From positions 42,262,407 to 42,326,406 of the forward strand of contig NC_084463.1 in NCBI RefSeq assembly GCF_027409185.1: a DNA stretch of 64,000 nucleotides, written 5' to 3'. Source of the stretch: Cynocephalus volans. Lineage: Eukaryota > Chordata > Mammalia > Dermoptera > Cynocephalidae. Positions within the stretch are counted from its first letter, which is position 1, and the number at the start of each line of letters is the position of its first letter. The translations under genes were made by a program, and so were the position numbers. Of the stretch, positions 23,535 to 33,474 are shown in pieces. The notes below the pieces were generated by a model, which did no database searches, had not been told where the DNA came from, and saw only the letters and a list, made by a program, of their open reading frames with translations.

Positions 23535-23575
<41 letters not shown>
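23535..23575. repeat. (CA)n microsatellite
   Basis: About 20 uninterrupted CA units lie directly next to the MITE. A (GA)n tract of about 12 units follows at 23797-23817. Confidence 0.95.
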
Positions 23576-23577
<2 letters not shown>

Positions 23578-23959
23578 ATCCATCCTTTATTGCTATCCAT
23601 TTCCTGCAATCTGCACAATTGAAACTGACCTCTTTCTTCTTTATTCCCTAAGCACTTAGTTACTTTAAGCCTTTCTATACTACTAGGATTGCTTTCAAGA
23701 TCAGATGATAGACATTCTCTCTTTCAAAATACTGTGAACTTCGCAAGAGAGGGAAAGATATGTATGTGTCTAGGGTGGGGAGAAGGGGGCGAAAAGAGAG
23801 AGAGAGAGAGAGAGAGAATGTGCACAAAAGATTAGTTGAAAAGTTTAACAAATCGTCATTGTGTCTTAACTACAAAGTGCTTGCCAATACCATCACAAAG
23901 AAGCAAAGGCCATGCAAAGGAGGAAGAGTGGCACTAGTCTGGATGTGGTTTGACCCTGC

Positions 23960-24798
23960 CCAACTCAAGCTGAAATTTAATTGTCAACAAAACAGTGCTG
24001 AGCGGTGGTGGGACCTTTAGGAGGCGTTTGGGTCATGTCATGAGGGATCCGCCCTCATGAATGGATTGATGAAGTCCCCGGAAGCGAGTGAGTTCTTGCT
24101 CTCGCAGGATCACCTACTGAAAGAATGTGTTTATGAAGTGAGGCTGCCTCTCCTGTTTGCCTTCTTTGCAGGCATTCACTTCTCCTTCTGTGTCTCTCCA
24201 TTGTATTAGTCTGTTTCTGTCACTAATAACAGAATACTTGAAACTGGGTAATTTATAAAGAAATAAATTTATTTCTTACACTTTCAGAGGCTGGGAAGTC
24301 TGAAGTCCAGGAAACACATCTGGTAAGGTCTTGTTGGTAGTAACTCTATACAACTCAGGGTGTCACATGGCAAGAATGGCTTGAACAAGACAGAGACAAA
24401 CCCTTTCACCTGCTCTCCTTACAAAGCCATCAGAACTACACCCATGGCCACCATTAAACCATCAATGGGTCATGATCCTCACAACCATTCACTAGGTCAT
24501 GATCCTCACAATCTAACCACCTCATAAAGGCCCCACCCTTCAATTACCATAATAGGATTTCCCACCCTCTTAACACTGTCACATCGGGAATTAAGTTTCA
24601 CTGAGTTTTTGGAGACATTCAATCCACAGCATCCATGTTATGACACAGCACGAGGACCTCACCAAAAGCCAGCCAGATGTTGGCAATGTGATCTTGTACA
24701 TCCCTGCCTCCAGAATTGTGAGCTAAATAAACCTCTTTCCTTTATAAATCATCCAATCTCAGCTATTTTGTTATAGCAACAGAAAATGGACTAAGACA
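23960..24798 (+). mobile_element. MaLR (MST-like) LTR, split by a nested LTR
   Basis: The 5' part (24000-24200) has 'ggtgggacctttaggaggcg' and 'ctctcgcaggatcacc'. The 3' part (24632-24798) has 'cctgcctccagaattgtgag', 'aaataaacctctttcc' and the end 'aatggactaagaca'. The element is on the plus strand and is interrupted at 24202-24631 by a second LTR in reverse orientation. It is a solo LTR without internal coding sequence. Confidence 0.8.
24202..24631 (-). mobile_element. MaLR-like LTR nested inside the MST-like LTR
   Basis: On the plus strand it begins 'tgtattagtctgtttctgtc' and ends '...caatccacagca', i.e. TG to CA, as expected for a reversed LTR. It is flanked by a 5 bp duplication 'tccat' at 24197-24201 and 24632-24636, the TSD length typical of ERVL-MaLR. 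The copy at 33063-33469 is the same type. Confidence 0.8.
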
Positions 24799-24799
24799 G

Positions 24800-26200
24800 G
24801 TACACTTTTCAAAAAATGGTGCTGAAAAAATTGGACACCTGTATGCAAAAAAATAAACACAGACACAAGCCATATACTTTTTACAAATATAACTTAAAAT
24901 GGGGGCCGAGCCCGTGGCGCACTCGGTAGCGTGCTGCGCTAGCAGCGCGGCGACGCTCCCGCCGCGGGTTCGGATCCTATATAAGAATGACCGGTGCACT
25001 CCCTGGCTGAGCGCCGGTCACGGAAAAAAAAAAATAAATAAAAATAAAAAAAATAACTTAAAATGGTCCATAGGCCTAAATACAAAATACAAAACTAACT
25101 TCTAAAGAAAACATAAGAGAAAATCCAGATGACCTTGGGTTGGGTGCTGAGTTTTTAGATACATCACCAAAGGTATAATCCATGAAAAAAAAATTCTTAA
25201 GTTGGATTTCATTAAAATTAAAAACTTCTGCTCTGTAAAGATACTCTTAGGAGAATGTAAAGACAAGCCACACACTAGGAATAAATATTTGTGAAACATA
25301 CATCCGATAAAGAAATTGTATGCAAAATGTAAAAAGAATTCTTAAAATTCAACAATAAGAAAACAAACCAATTTAAAATTATGCAAAATATCTGAACAGA
25401 CATCTCACCAAAGAAAATAATCAGATGTCAAGTAAGCATATGAAAAGGTGCTCACCATCATTTTTAACTAAGGAATTGCATATTAAAACAATAATGAGAT
25501 ACCAATAAAAACCTATTAGAATGATTAAAATCCAAAAAACTGACATGTCAATTGTTGGAGCAATGGGAATTCTCACTCATTGCTGATGGAAATACATAAG
25601 GCTCCAGCCACTTTGGAAGACAGTTCAGAAGTTTCTTATGAAGCTAAACATAGTCTTAACATACAATACAGCAATCACATCCCCAAAAAGTTACTCAACT
25701 GATTTGAAAATGTCTATACATTTGCATATCTATAGCAGCTTTATTCATAATTGCCAAAAACTGGAATCAGTTAAAATGTCCTTCAGTGAGTGAATACATA
25801 AGCAAACGGTGGTATATCCAGACAGTGGAATACGATTCAGTGATAAAAACAAAGGAGTGTTCAAGCCACAAAAAGACATGTATGAATCTGAAATGCACAT
25901 TGCTAAGTGAAAGAATCCAGTCTGAAAAGTAACATACTGTATGATTCCAATTATATGACATTCTGGAAGACTACGTATAGTGACAGTAAATAGAACAGTA
26001 ATTGCCAGCAGTTCCAGTGTGTGTGTGTGTTGGGGGGGGTGTTAAGTAGTTGAAGCACAGGGGATTTTTTTTTAGGGTAGTGTGTTCAAACTTTAAGAAT
26101 ATCATTTAGAAGGTTGTGGAATCACAGAATAGAACATGGAATGTAACAAAACAATCTAACTGTATTACAAATATATGAAAATACCTTACTGAAGTGGGGT
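24800..26200 (+). repeat. old L1 3' half, interrupted by a SINE
   Basis: Decayed ORF2 text is readable on both sides of the SINE: 'aaaatggtgctgaaaaaatt' before it, then 'ccaaaggtataatccatg', 'aacttctgctctgtaaag', 'gaacagacatctcacc', 'cttcagtgagtgaatac' and 'ggaatacgattcagtgataa' after it. The frame is broken throughout. A (GT)n and G tract lies at about 26020-26040. Confidence 0.8.
24903..25052 (+). repeat. young GC-rich tRNA-derived SINE (CYN-like) with perfect TSD
   Basis: It begins 'gggccgagcccgtggcgcac', carries the B box 'ggttcggatcc' and ends in an A-rich tail with AAATA units. The flanking 14 bp direct repeats 'ataacttaaaatgg' (24889-24902 and 25053-25066) are identical, and the host is an old L1. 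It retains many CpG sites and differs from the 20.9 kb copy in the anticodon-arm region, so the two may be subfamilies. Confidence 0.92.
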
Positions 26201-26233
26201 GATTAGTAGGGGGAGTCTATGTAGCTCTGGAAA

Positions 26234-26326
26234 CCCATGTTATGACACAGCACAAGGAACACACCAAAAGCGAGCCAGATGTTGGCACTGAGATCTTGTA
26301 CCTCCCTGCCTCCAGAATTGTGTTCC
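26234..26326 (+). other. inserted MST-LTR fragment between 20 bp direct repeats
   Basis: The ~93 bp insert reads like the 24633-24722 part of the nearby MST-like LTR (by eye ~90% identical), including 'ccatgttatgacacagcac' and 'cctccctgcctccagaattg'. It is bounded by 20 bp repeats starting 'agtctatgta' at 26214-26233 and 26327-26346 that differ at one base. It lacks an A tail and LTR ends, so it is not a standard retrotransposition. Confidence 0.65.
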
Positions 26327-26639
26327 AGTCTATGTAACTCTGGAAATGAGTGGAGTCTATAAGACTAAAATCAAAAGAAACTTCCCATAAGCTCTGTGTT
26401 CCAGTTAACAATGTTGCTTCTCGTGAGGCCACAGCTTCACAAATGGATACCACTGTATAGTGGGATTGAACAATTAAGCAGATGAATGGTGGAAGGTGAG
26501 AACCAGGTTTCTCACTGTGGGAGTGGAGTTTATAGGTAAACAAGGGAAGGAGCTAGAAGGATCCATGTGATAATGGATTAGAGTTGCAAACTTCAATATG
26601 AACTCATGTTTAGCTTAACATAGGTACAAATGGTTGCAT

Positions 26640-27740
26640 ATAGAAGTATTTATAGATATGTGTGTATGCACTGGTTAGTACACACGTATATTTCCTTGCA
26701 GTGTCAACACAGAGGGCTTGGAAGCAGTGACGTGCCAACAGCAAGGAGCACCTCTAGAACTCAGATATTGGTTTCTAATACCAGTCTCCAAAAGAAGAAA
26801 CCAGGCTCCTTAAATAAGTGGCTGACTCTATCACTAGGACAGGAAATAATACAAGACGAATCTGAAGTATCTTGTAGTGCCAAAAGCAAGAAAGTGCTAA
26901 TATATATATATGTGTGTATGTATGTGTATACAGACACACACATACATACATATATACACACATCCAGTGATGGGGGGTTCTGTCAAAAGAACATAGGAGC
27001 CAACTAAAGGAGTACCTAATGGACAAAACTGGAATAATTTAAGCAACAAACTAAATAAAGTAGTGTTGGATTACAACCCAAGGTACAAAATAAATATCTA
27101 TGAATCCATACTGGTATAAATAAACAACTGAATAAATAAATAAACAGGAGGAAAGAGACAAACCTCCCCTGCAGAAGAATTCTAAACAATTCAGGTAGAT
27201 ATTCCGCCCTCAAGGCAGGGCAGGTAACTCCCCGCTTCCCCGCTTCCGAGTGTGGGCTGAGCCGAGTGACTTCCTTCCAAGGCGCAGTGTGGGGAGGACA
27301 GAAGAGGAACCTCGCAGCCTGGCACATGCTCCTTCCACCAGGTCAGCCGGGTCAGCATCCACAGTGACTCGTCATATTGATAGTATCTGTCCTTGATGTG
27401 ACGTGATGAGCAGGGCCCTCACCTCTGTGGTCTTCTTCCCAAAGCCATGACCCCAGCCTAGTCAGGAGAAAAGCATCAGACAAATTCCAGCTGAGGGACA
27501 TTCTACAAAATACCTGACAAAACCGTCTAGGTAATCAACCAACAAGGAAAGTCATCTGAGAAGCTCTCACAGCCCAGAGGTGTCTAAGGAGACATGATGC
27601 CTAAATGTGATGTGATGCCCTGGATAGGAACCTGGAACATTAGGGACATTAGGGAAAAACCAAGGAAATCCTAATAAAGCATGTGCTTTAGTGAGGAATA
27701 ATTTTTCAATATTGGTTTATTAATTGTAAAAAATTACCAT
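26640..27740 (+). repeat. old L1ME-type 3' UTR, copy B of an inverted pair
   Basis: The reverse complement of this segment follows the same order as 6420-7560, so the element itself reads on the plus strand. A (TA/TG)n tract interrupts it at 26900-26965. The part 27141-27638 is almost identical to the reverse complement of 6641-7129, while both outer parts are much more diverged. The copy has an 8 bp tandem duplication ('gcggggaa' units) near 27235-27245. Confidence 0.7.
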
Positions 27741-27884
27741 ACTAATTTAATATGTTAATAATATGAGAAATTGGGTGCAGGGTAAATGGGAACTCTGTAA
27801 TATCTTCATAGTTTTTCTGTAAATCTAACCTTTGTCTAAAATAAAAAGTATATTTAAATAAAAGCCTGGAGTACATATAATTCT

Positions 27885-28045
27885 AATAATTTATTAGGGA
27901 GTGTGTAAAAACCGTTCCTCAGACCCCATCTCCAGAAATTCTTATTTTTAGATCTGAGTGTGGGGTCTAAGAACCCACATTTTTAACAAGAACCTTCCTT
28001 TCCCCCCAAAAAGAATTCAGAGCAGAGAGTCTGTGAATCCCACTT
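27885..28045. mobile_element. MER5-like hAT fragment
   Basis: The text 'gaccccatctccagaaattc' and 'aagaacccacatttttaaca' followed by 'agaaccttcc' corresponds to a diverged MER5 element. It abuts the L1ME 3' UTR that follows. Confidence 0.5.
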
Positions 28046-28049
28046 TTAA

Positions 28050-28700
28050 AATGTTTTAATTTTTTTATGCTTTATAGTGAAATTATTTTAGACTTACAAA
28101 AAAGTTGCAAAAATAGTGCAAAGAATTCCCATATGTCACTTACTCAGAGTCTCTAAATGTCAACATCTCACATAAATATAGTATAATCATCAAACCCAGA
28201 AAATTAAAATTAATACAGTATTATTAACTACCCTACAGACCGGATGCACATTTTGTCAGTTGACCTATTGACATCCTTTTCCTGGTCCAAGATATAATCC
28301 AGAATCCACACTGCATTTAGAAATCGTGTCTTCTTAGTATATCCTCCAATCTAGGACAGTTTCTTGGTCTCTCATCTTTCATTACCTTGACACTTTTCAA
28401 GAGCACTGGCCAGTTATGTTCTAGAATGTCCCTCAGTTTGAGTTTTCTGATGTCTCTTTGTGATCACTTTTGCTAGTGTATTTTGGCAACACCACCACAC
28501 AGGTGGTGCCTGTCTCAGGACGTCTTCCTGGGAGGCACATGATGTTACTATGGAGCCTTACTGCTGATATTACATTTGATCACTGGTTAAAGGGGTGTCT
28601 GCCAGATATCTCCACAGTAAATTTACCAGTTTTCCCTTCATAATTTATAGGTATCTTGTGGGGAGATACTTAATGACAAATATCTTGTTTTTCATCATAC
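28050..28700 (-). repeat. old L1ME-type 3' UTR (antisense), third copy
   Basis: Landmarks include 'acttacaaaaaagttgc', 'gtctctaaatgtcaacatct', 'atgttctagaatgtccctca', 'gtttgagttttctgatgtc' and 'cactggttaaaggggtg'. It belongs to the same broad class as copies A and B but is far more diverged from either, which gives an internal yardstick for the class's age. Confidence 0.7.
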
Positions 28701-29104
28701 TTTAACCCACTAATATCAGTATCCACTGATGATTGATGATTGCCATAATTATTACTGTGTGTGCTAACTGGTGTTTTCAATTGCTATCAATAATTTTACC
28801 TTTATTAATTGGAAGTCTGCTGCAAGGCAGAACCATCCCTTCTCCATTTATTTACTTACTTATTTATTTGTATTTATTCTATTCCTTGTTTGTATTTGAG
28901 AAACTATTCTACCATGTATTCAACCGACTTTTTTTTTGAGCTTCTGTGATCAGTTAGGCTTCGCTCTAACCTACTGGATGCATGTGTCCTTGCTCTTGAG
29001 AACATTCTAGTTCATTAATCAGACTCAGGTGAGTTTGATTAGCATCACTTACAGAAGCCTGCTTTATCACATTGAGTTGAAAATTGAACTTCTGGTATCA
29101 ATGA

Positions 29105-29283
29105 GGGGCTTTCAGCCTTCAGTGAGCATAGGAATCACTTAGAAAACTTGTGAAACATGCAGACCCTTTAGGGACTGACTCAGTAGAGCCAGGAAGAGAC
29201 CTGGTCATCGGCATTTGTTGCTATGGATTCTCAATGACTAAGATACAGGTGGTCAAGGACCACATTTGAGAAGCTGCTCTAGA
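29105..29283. mobile_element. MER5A-like hAT element
   Basis: The text 'agcataggaatcacttagaa', a central 'gactgactcagtagagcc' and the end 'aaggaccacatttgagaagc' follow the MER5A consensus from end to end. Confidence 0.75.
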
Positions 29284-29289
29284 TGTGAG

Positions 29290-29815
29290 AGCTCCAGCAG
29301 ACTTAAAACTCATTGCATAGTCCCCTGAAGGAGCAAGTTAATCTCTTTGACAGGTTTTTAATTACAAGATATGTTTTTACTTCTTCAGAAGGGTGGCCCT
29401 TCTTTTCTTAAGCATTTGAACAATTCATCTATTTAGGGCCTCACCTTTTCCCAGGACCCGTCAGCTTCCCTGCTCAATGGAGGAGAACATTTATAGAAGA
29501 TGAAAAAATGTGTTTTCTGGTCATTCAAGGTTGTATGACCTTAGCACTTGTTAGCAGTGTTGGAAAGAGGTCATTTTGTTTAATCTTGATCTTTTGAGGG
29601 CTCTGAATGATCTGCAGCTTATTGTATAGAGTTCCTGAAGACCATCATAGAAAAGTTAATAAAACACATTATTGTAGTTCAAAACATTATAAAACGTTAA
29701 GAGGTTTAAGTGTACTCAATAGTAGTTTTATGTATGTTTGTATAACTCTGACTTCATTCCTAAGGAGGACCTGAAGCACAGTAGAGCCAGGAAAGATTGT
29801 CTATTTGAAGTTTTG
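29290..29815. other. unassigned DNA
   Basis: Ordinary composition, no recognised repeat, no open frame of note. Confidence 0.35.
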
Positions 29816-29819
29816 GTAA

Positions 29820-29990
29820 TCAAAGACCAGGATTTAGAAACAACTTCTCTACTTCCTAGCAAGTGAATTTGAGTAAATCACTAAAGAGCTCCGAGTCTTG
29901 GCTTCCTCATCAGCAAAGCAGGGTAATCCTAATACCTGTTATGCCAACCTCGCAAGGAATGAATGAGGTTCTAATGATATCATGAGGCAG
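29820..29990 (+). repeat. MIR SINE
   Basis: 'gagtaaatcactaaagagct', 'ggcttcctcatcagcaaagc' and 'ggtaatcctaatacctgtta' match the MIR order on the plus strand in diverged form. Confidence 0.65.
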
Positions 29991-29999
29991 AAAAGCATT

Positions 30000-31200
30000 T
30001 TTTGTTTCAACTACAATAAGTCATATAAATACTATGTTACTAGGAGTCATAAAAAATTTAGTGAATTGCCATTCTTGGAAATAAAGGGAATTAACCCTCA
30101 CTGCTTAGGATTCTCCAAAGAAAGTACTACATTCTACTCAGGTTGTAAAGGCGTTTAAATATTATTAGAATAATGGGGGAATGACTATTTCTACCTTAAC
30201 GGACTACCAATTTACTTGCTGTTTCTTGTTTTATTTTATCTATTCAGCAGCAAAATACATATATATGTATTTATAATAAATTTTGGGAAATATAATTTGA
30301 GCTATAGAGATAGAAATATTATTTATTGCTTTAAATAAACCATTCATGTGATGGCTTATTTCTTATGAATGGACACTGTGCCACAAGTTAAATTAATGAA
30401 TATTTTCTGAGTGAGGCCAATGGTGGAACTGAGAAAAGCATCCCAGGGAAAGTCCCCAGTCCTCCTGTGTTGCTGGATGTATCAAGCCTACCGTAAAATT
30501 TGTTTAAATTTCTCTCTTCTGCCTTCTTAAACAGTCTAAATACAAAACAAATTCAAACCCCTTAAGGAAAAAAAAATTACCTTATGTGTCTTCTAATCTC
30601 TTTGTAAATCCTCTAAGGGTGATTAATATGATGACTTAACCCCAGCTGTCCGAGGGGGATTTGTGACAGCTTTATGAGGGAATTAGCTGTTTTCTGCTTT
30701 ATGGCCAGGCTTTTTCCTCCGGGCTGGGAGCACGGCTCGAGGCATCTGGGCCTCACTGAGAGTCCAGGCTGTCTCCTGCAGAGCGGCGTCCCAGCCCAGC
30801 CTCGGTCACAATCAATCCCAAGGTCGCATCGTGGACATCTCGCCTTAGAAGACTTTCTTCTATGCTCCCTTCTCTCACCTGCAATTTCTCTTTGGGGGGC
30901 ATAAAAAGTACATATAATGATTAAAAGATTGTGTTCTGTCTCTTTAGCCAATTACTGCTAAAAAGACTTCCCTTTTCATCACACTGAGCAGGTGTTTCTG
31001 CGCTACCCACTACCTGCCAGAACTCCGGTGTGAAAGCCAGGGTTCCAGTACGAGGCCTCCACTCTTTTGATCTGCTTAGACATTATTTTTACTATAAAGA
31101 TTCATATTGTTCTCACCTCTGGCTTTTCCCTCATTTCTCCAGATTTATGAAGCAGTCATTTTTATTTGTCATTCAGTTTAACTCTGGGCCCATATATCAA
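30000..31200. other. unassigned DNA including a possible conserved element at 30.64-30.96 kb
   Basis: Most is AT-rich without a family signature. The stretch 30640-30960 is GC-richer and non-repetitive, with homeodomain- and MEIS-like words ('tgacagctttatgaggg', 'tttatggcc', 'caatcaatccc'). The minus-strand frame at 30613-30951 (112 codons) shows no domain. Conservation cannot be assessed from one genome. Confidence 0.3.
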
Positions 31201-31227
31201 TTGCCTTCCTTTTTATTCACTTATTTA

Positions 31228-31308
31228 TTTTTAGCAGCCGGTAGGTACAGGGATCCGAACCCTTGACTTGTTATTGTAACACTGTGCTCTAACCTACTAA
31301 GCTAACCG
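31228..31308 (-). repeat. tRNA-Ile-like SINE fragment (CYN-like)
   Basis: The minus strand reads 'ggttagcttagtaggttaga', then a tRNA-like middle, then 'gggttcggatccctgtacc'. It is closer to a tRNA-Ile sequence than the GC-rich copies and therefore probably older. Imperfect direct repeats around 'acttattt' (near 31219-31227 and 31314-31321) may be its TSD. Confidence 0.7.
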
Positions 31309-31368
31309 AATTGACTTATTTTAAAAACTAAAGGGGACTGTCATTTCCAAGAGCATATAAAGACCAGA

Positions 31369-31538
31369 GCAGTGATGCTCAAAGTGGTTTTCTAGGCCTC
31401 CCTGGGGAACTTGTTAGAAATGAACGTTCTCCTCCCACCCCAGACCTGCTGAGTAAGAAGCTCTGGGATGGCCCCCGGTCTGTGCTCTAACAAGCCCAAC
31501 AGGGATGCTGGTGCCAGCTTGTTTGAAAACCACTGGAT
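31369..31538. mobile_element. MER5A-like hAT element
   Basis: It starts 'cagtgatgctcaaagtgg' and ends 'gtttgaaaaccactgg', with 'ctgctgagtaagaagctctg' inside, which is the MER5A layout with both termini present. Confidence 0.75.
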
Positions 31539-31559
31539 TAGAAGATTAGCTGGGTTTCT

Positions 31560-32060
31560 AACAGAAACACATGGGTAATTAGGTCCCCAGCAAATTTGGA
31601 TAATATGAAGAGAGTTTAATAAATAAATTATTTATAAAAATACTCCTATGAACAGAGTGCAGAGAAACTACAAGTGCCACTGACAAGGGAGGTGCCAGCA
31701 CCACCAATCGGCCTCCAGGAGCCAGGGGAGGCAACCCAGAGGTAGGAAGGGCTGAGCAAAACTGCTGCAGGGCAGGGACCTGCCTCTGGACAGACGCCAC
31801 CATCAGGAGAGAGCCATGACCTCCAGCTCCCTCCAGTGTCTGGCCAGTTTTCCCCACTGGCTAAATCCCGCTAGAGGCCTGAGGGCTTACAGATTGTGCA
31901 GAGTGGTGGGGCAGGGAACTGGGTGGAGAAGGGTGGCCAGTGCCTCCAGAGGGGCCAAGAAAACCATCCAGCATAGTGAGCAAGTAAGGCATAATTCCTA
32001 CCAGCTAAGAAGGATGGCCCAATGGGTGACAAAAACATGCCACGAATGAGAATGTGACCG
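31560..32060. other. unassigned, GC-richer; perhaps an old LTR or DNA transposon
   Basis: The words 'gagagtttaataaataaatt' and 'gattgtgcagagtggtgg' recall old mammalian LTR elements, but I cannot place it. Open frames on both strands mirror each other and are not gene-like. Confidence 0.25.
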
Positions 32061-32074
32061 GTACTGGCCTGAGG

Positions 32075-32150
32075 ATGATCAACCATCCCAGTTTGCCTAG
32101 GAGTAGAGGTTTCCCAGGACAGGGACTTTCAGTACCAAAGCCAAGAGATA
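32075..32150. mobile_element. ancient DNA transposon fragment
   Basis: 'cccagtttgcctaggagtag' followed by 'gtttcccaggacagggac' and 'tttcagtaccaaagcc' resembles an old MER-class DNA transposon end. The subfamily is uncertain. Confidence 0.35.
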
Positions 32151-32465
32151 CAGAAAGTAACAAGTGCTGGCGAGGATGTGGAAGATGTGGAGAAACAGAA
32201 TCCTCGTGCGTTGCTGGTGGGAAGGTAAAATGCAACCTCTGCATGGCGGTTCCTCAAAGGGTTATACGTAGAATTACTGTGTAATCCAGCTACTCCACTT
32301 CTGAGCATATATACCCAAAAGAATTGAAAGCTGGGACTCAGAGACTTGTACACCAGTGTTCATACTAGCATTATTCACAGTAGCCAAAAGGCGGACACAA
32401 CCCAAGTGTCCATCAACAGAGAATGGATAAACACACATGGAATATTACTCAGAAATGGGTAGGGA
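32150..32465 (+). repeat. old L1 ORF2/3' end fragment
   Basis: Decayed ORF2 text includes 'acaagtgctggcgaggatgt', 'gtgtaatccagctactcc', 'catatatacccaaaagaatt' and 'ggaatattactcagaaatg'. The reading frame is destroyed. It belongs to an older subfamily than the other plus-strand L1 ends here. Confidence 0.75.
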
Positions 32466-32689
32466 ATGGGGAGGGAGTCACATGATACTGTTTGAGGGTT
32501 TCTAAATTCTTTTTATGGAGGGAGATACGGTTTGGTTGATTTTTAAAAATTTTATCTTAAAGAGACTCGAAGCCACTTATCTTCCTATTCTGTTACAATC
32601 TTTAAAGAGCTGGTGCCCAACATAAAAATCAAAGGACCATCCAAAATTGAAATTACTCTTAATTTCAGAGCATATTCTCCAGTGTTCAT

Positions 32690-32730
32690 CACACACACGC
32701 GCGCGCACACGCACACGCACACACGTGCAT
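32690..32730. repeat. alternating CA/CG simple repeat
   Basis: A purine-pyrimidine alternation with unusual CG steps ('cgcgcgcacacgcacacg'). Such tracts can adopt Z-DNA. Confidence 0.8.
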
Positions 32731-32742
32731 GAGTATATTTCA

Positions 32743-32812
32743 AAACATTCATGGAAAAATGGCACTAAAAGATAATACAAGTACTACCTTTCCATGAACT
32801 ATTTGAAGACCC
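32743..32812. mobile_element. palindromic MITE, second copy
   Basis: The ends 'ttcaaaacattcatggaaaa' and 'tttccatgaactatttgaag' are inverted repeats, and the centre is AT-rich. It is the same family as 23437-23514. Confidence 0.6.
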
Positions 32813-33062
32813 CACATATATCAGTTTTCTTTCATTCATACTCTGGTTTACAAAACTTTGTTTTGCTAATTTGTGCTTTGAAGGATTTCTTTCCTAAAAA
32901 TAATGTAAGCATTTAACCTGGTACAGTGGAAATGCAACTCCATGCTGTATGATGTTATCATGAAAATTTACACTAATGGAAAATGAAAATATTTGAAAAA
33001 TATATTTCCCAGTTACATCAGGGATTGTACTTTGTTATTAACACATGATAGAGATAACAGAT

Positions 33063-33469
33063 TGTATTAGTCTGTTTCTGTTACCTATAACAAAATACTT
33101 GAAACTGGGCACTGAGTAAGAAAACAAAATTTATTGCTTACACTTGCAGAAGCTGGGAAGTCCACGGTCCAGGGAACAATTATTTTGAGGGCCTTATTTG
33201 GTGGTGGCTTTACAGCAACCCAGAGGTTTCACATGGTAGAAAATGGTGGAGCAGAGAGAGAGAGTTCCCTATAAACTCTCTTTTTAAAGCCCTCAGGACC
33301 ATTCCCATGACCACCATTATTAATCCATTCACTATGGCATGGTCCTACAATCTAATCACCTCTTCATGGCCCCACCTTCCAATTACCATAATAAGATTTC
33401 CCACCTTCAACAGTTACAGTGGGGCTTTAAGCTTCAATGAGGTTGGGGAGGGGGATGACATCTACAACA
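33063..33469 (-). mobile_element. MaLR-like LTR
   Basis: It starts 'tgtattagtctgtttctgtt' and runs through 'gaagctgggaagtccacgg', 'cttcatggccccaccttcc' and 'attaccataataagatttcc' to a CA end. It parallels the LTR at 24202-24631 along its whole length. A near-matching 5 bp duplication ('cagat'/'cagag') flanks it. Confidence 0.75.
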
Positions 33470-33474
33470 CAGAG

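Noticed and set aside
26640-27740. Recent segmental duplication of a larger block with 6.4-7.6 kb
   Set aside because: Only ~490 bp is nearly identical; the flanks are diverged to the level of an old repeat family, which favours a conversion tract.
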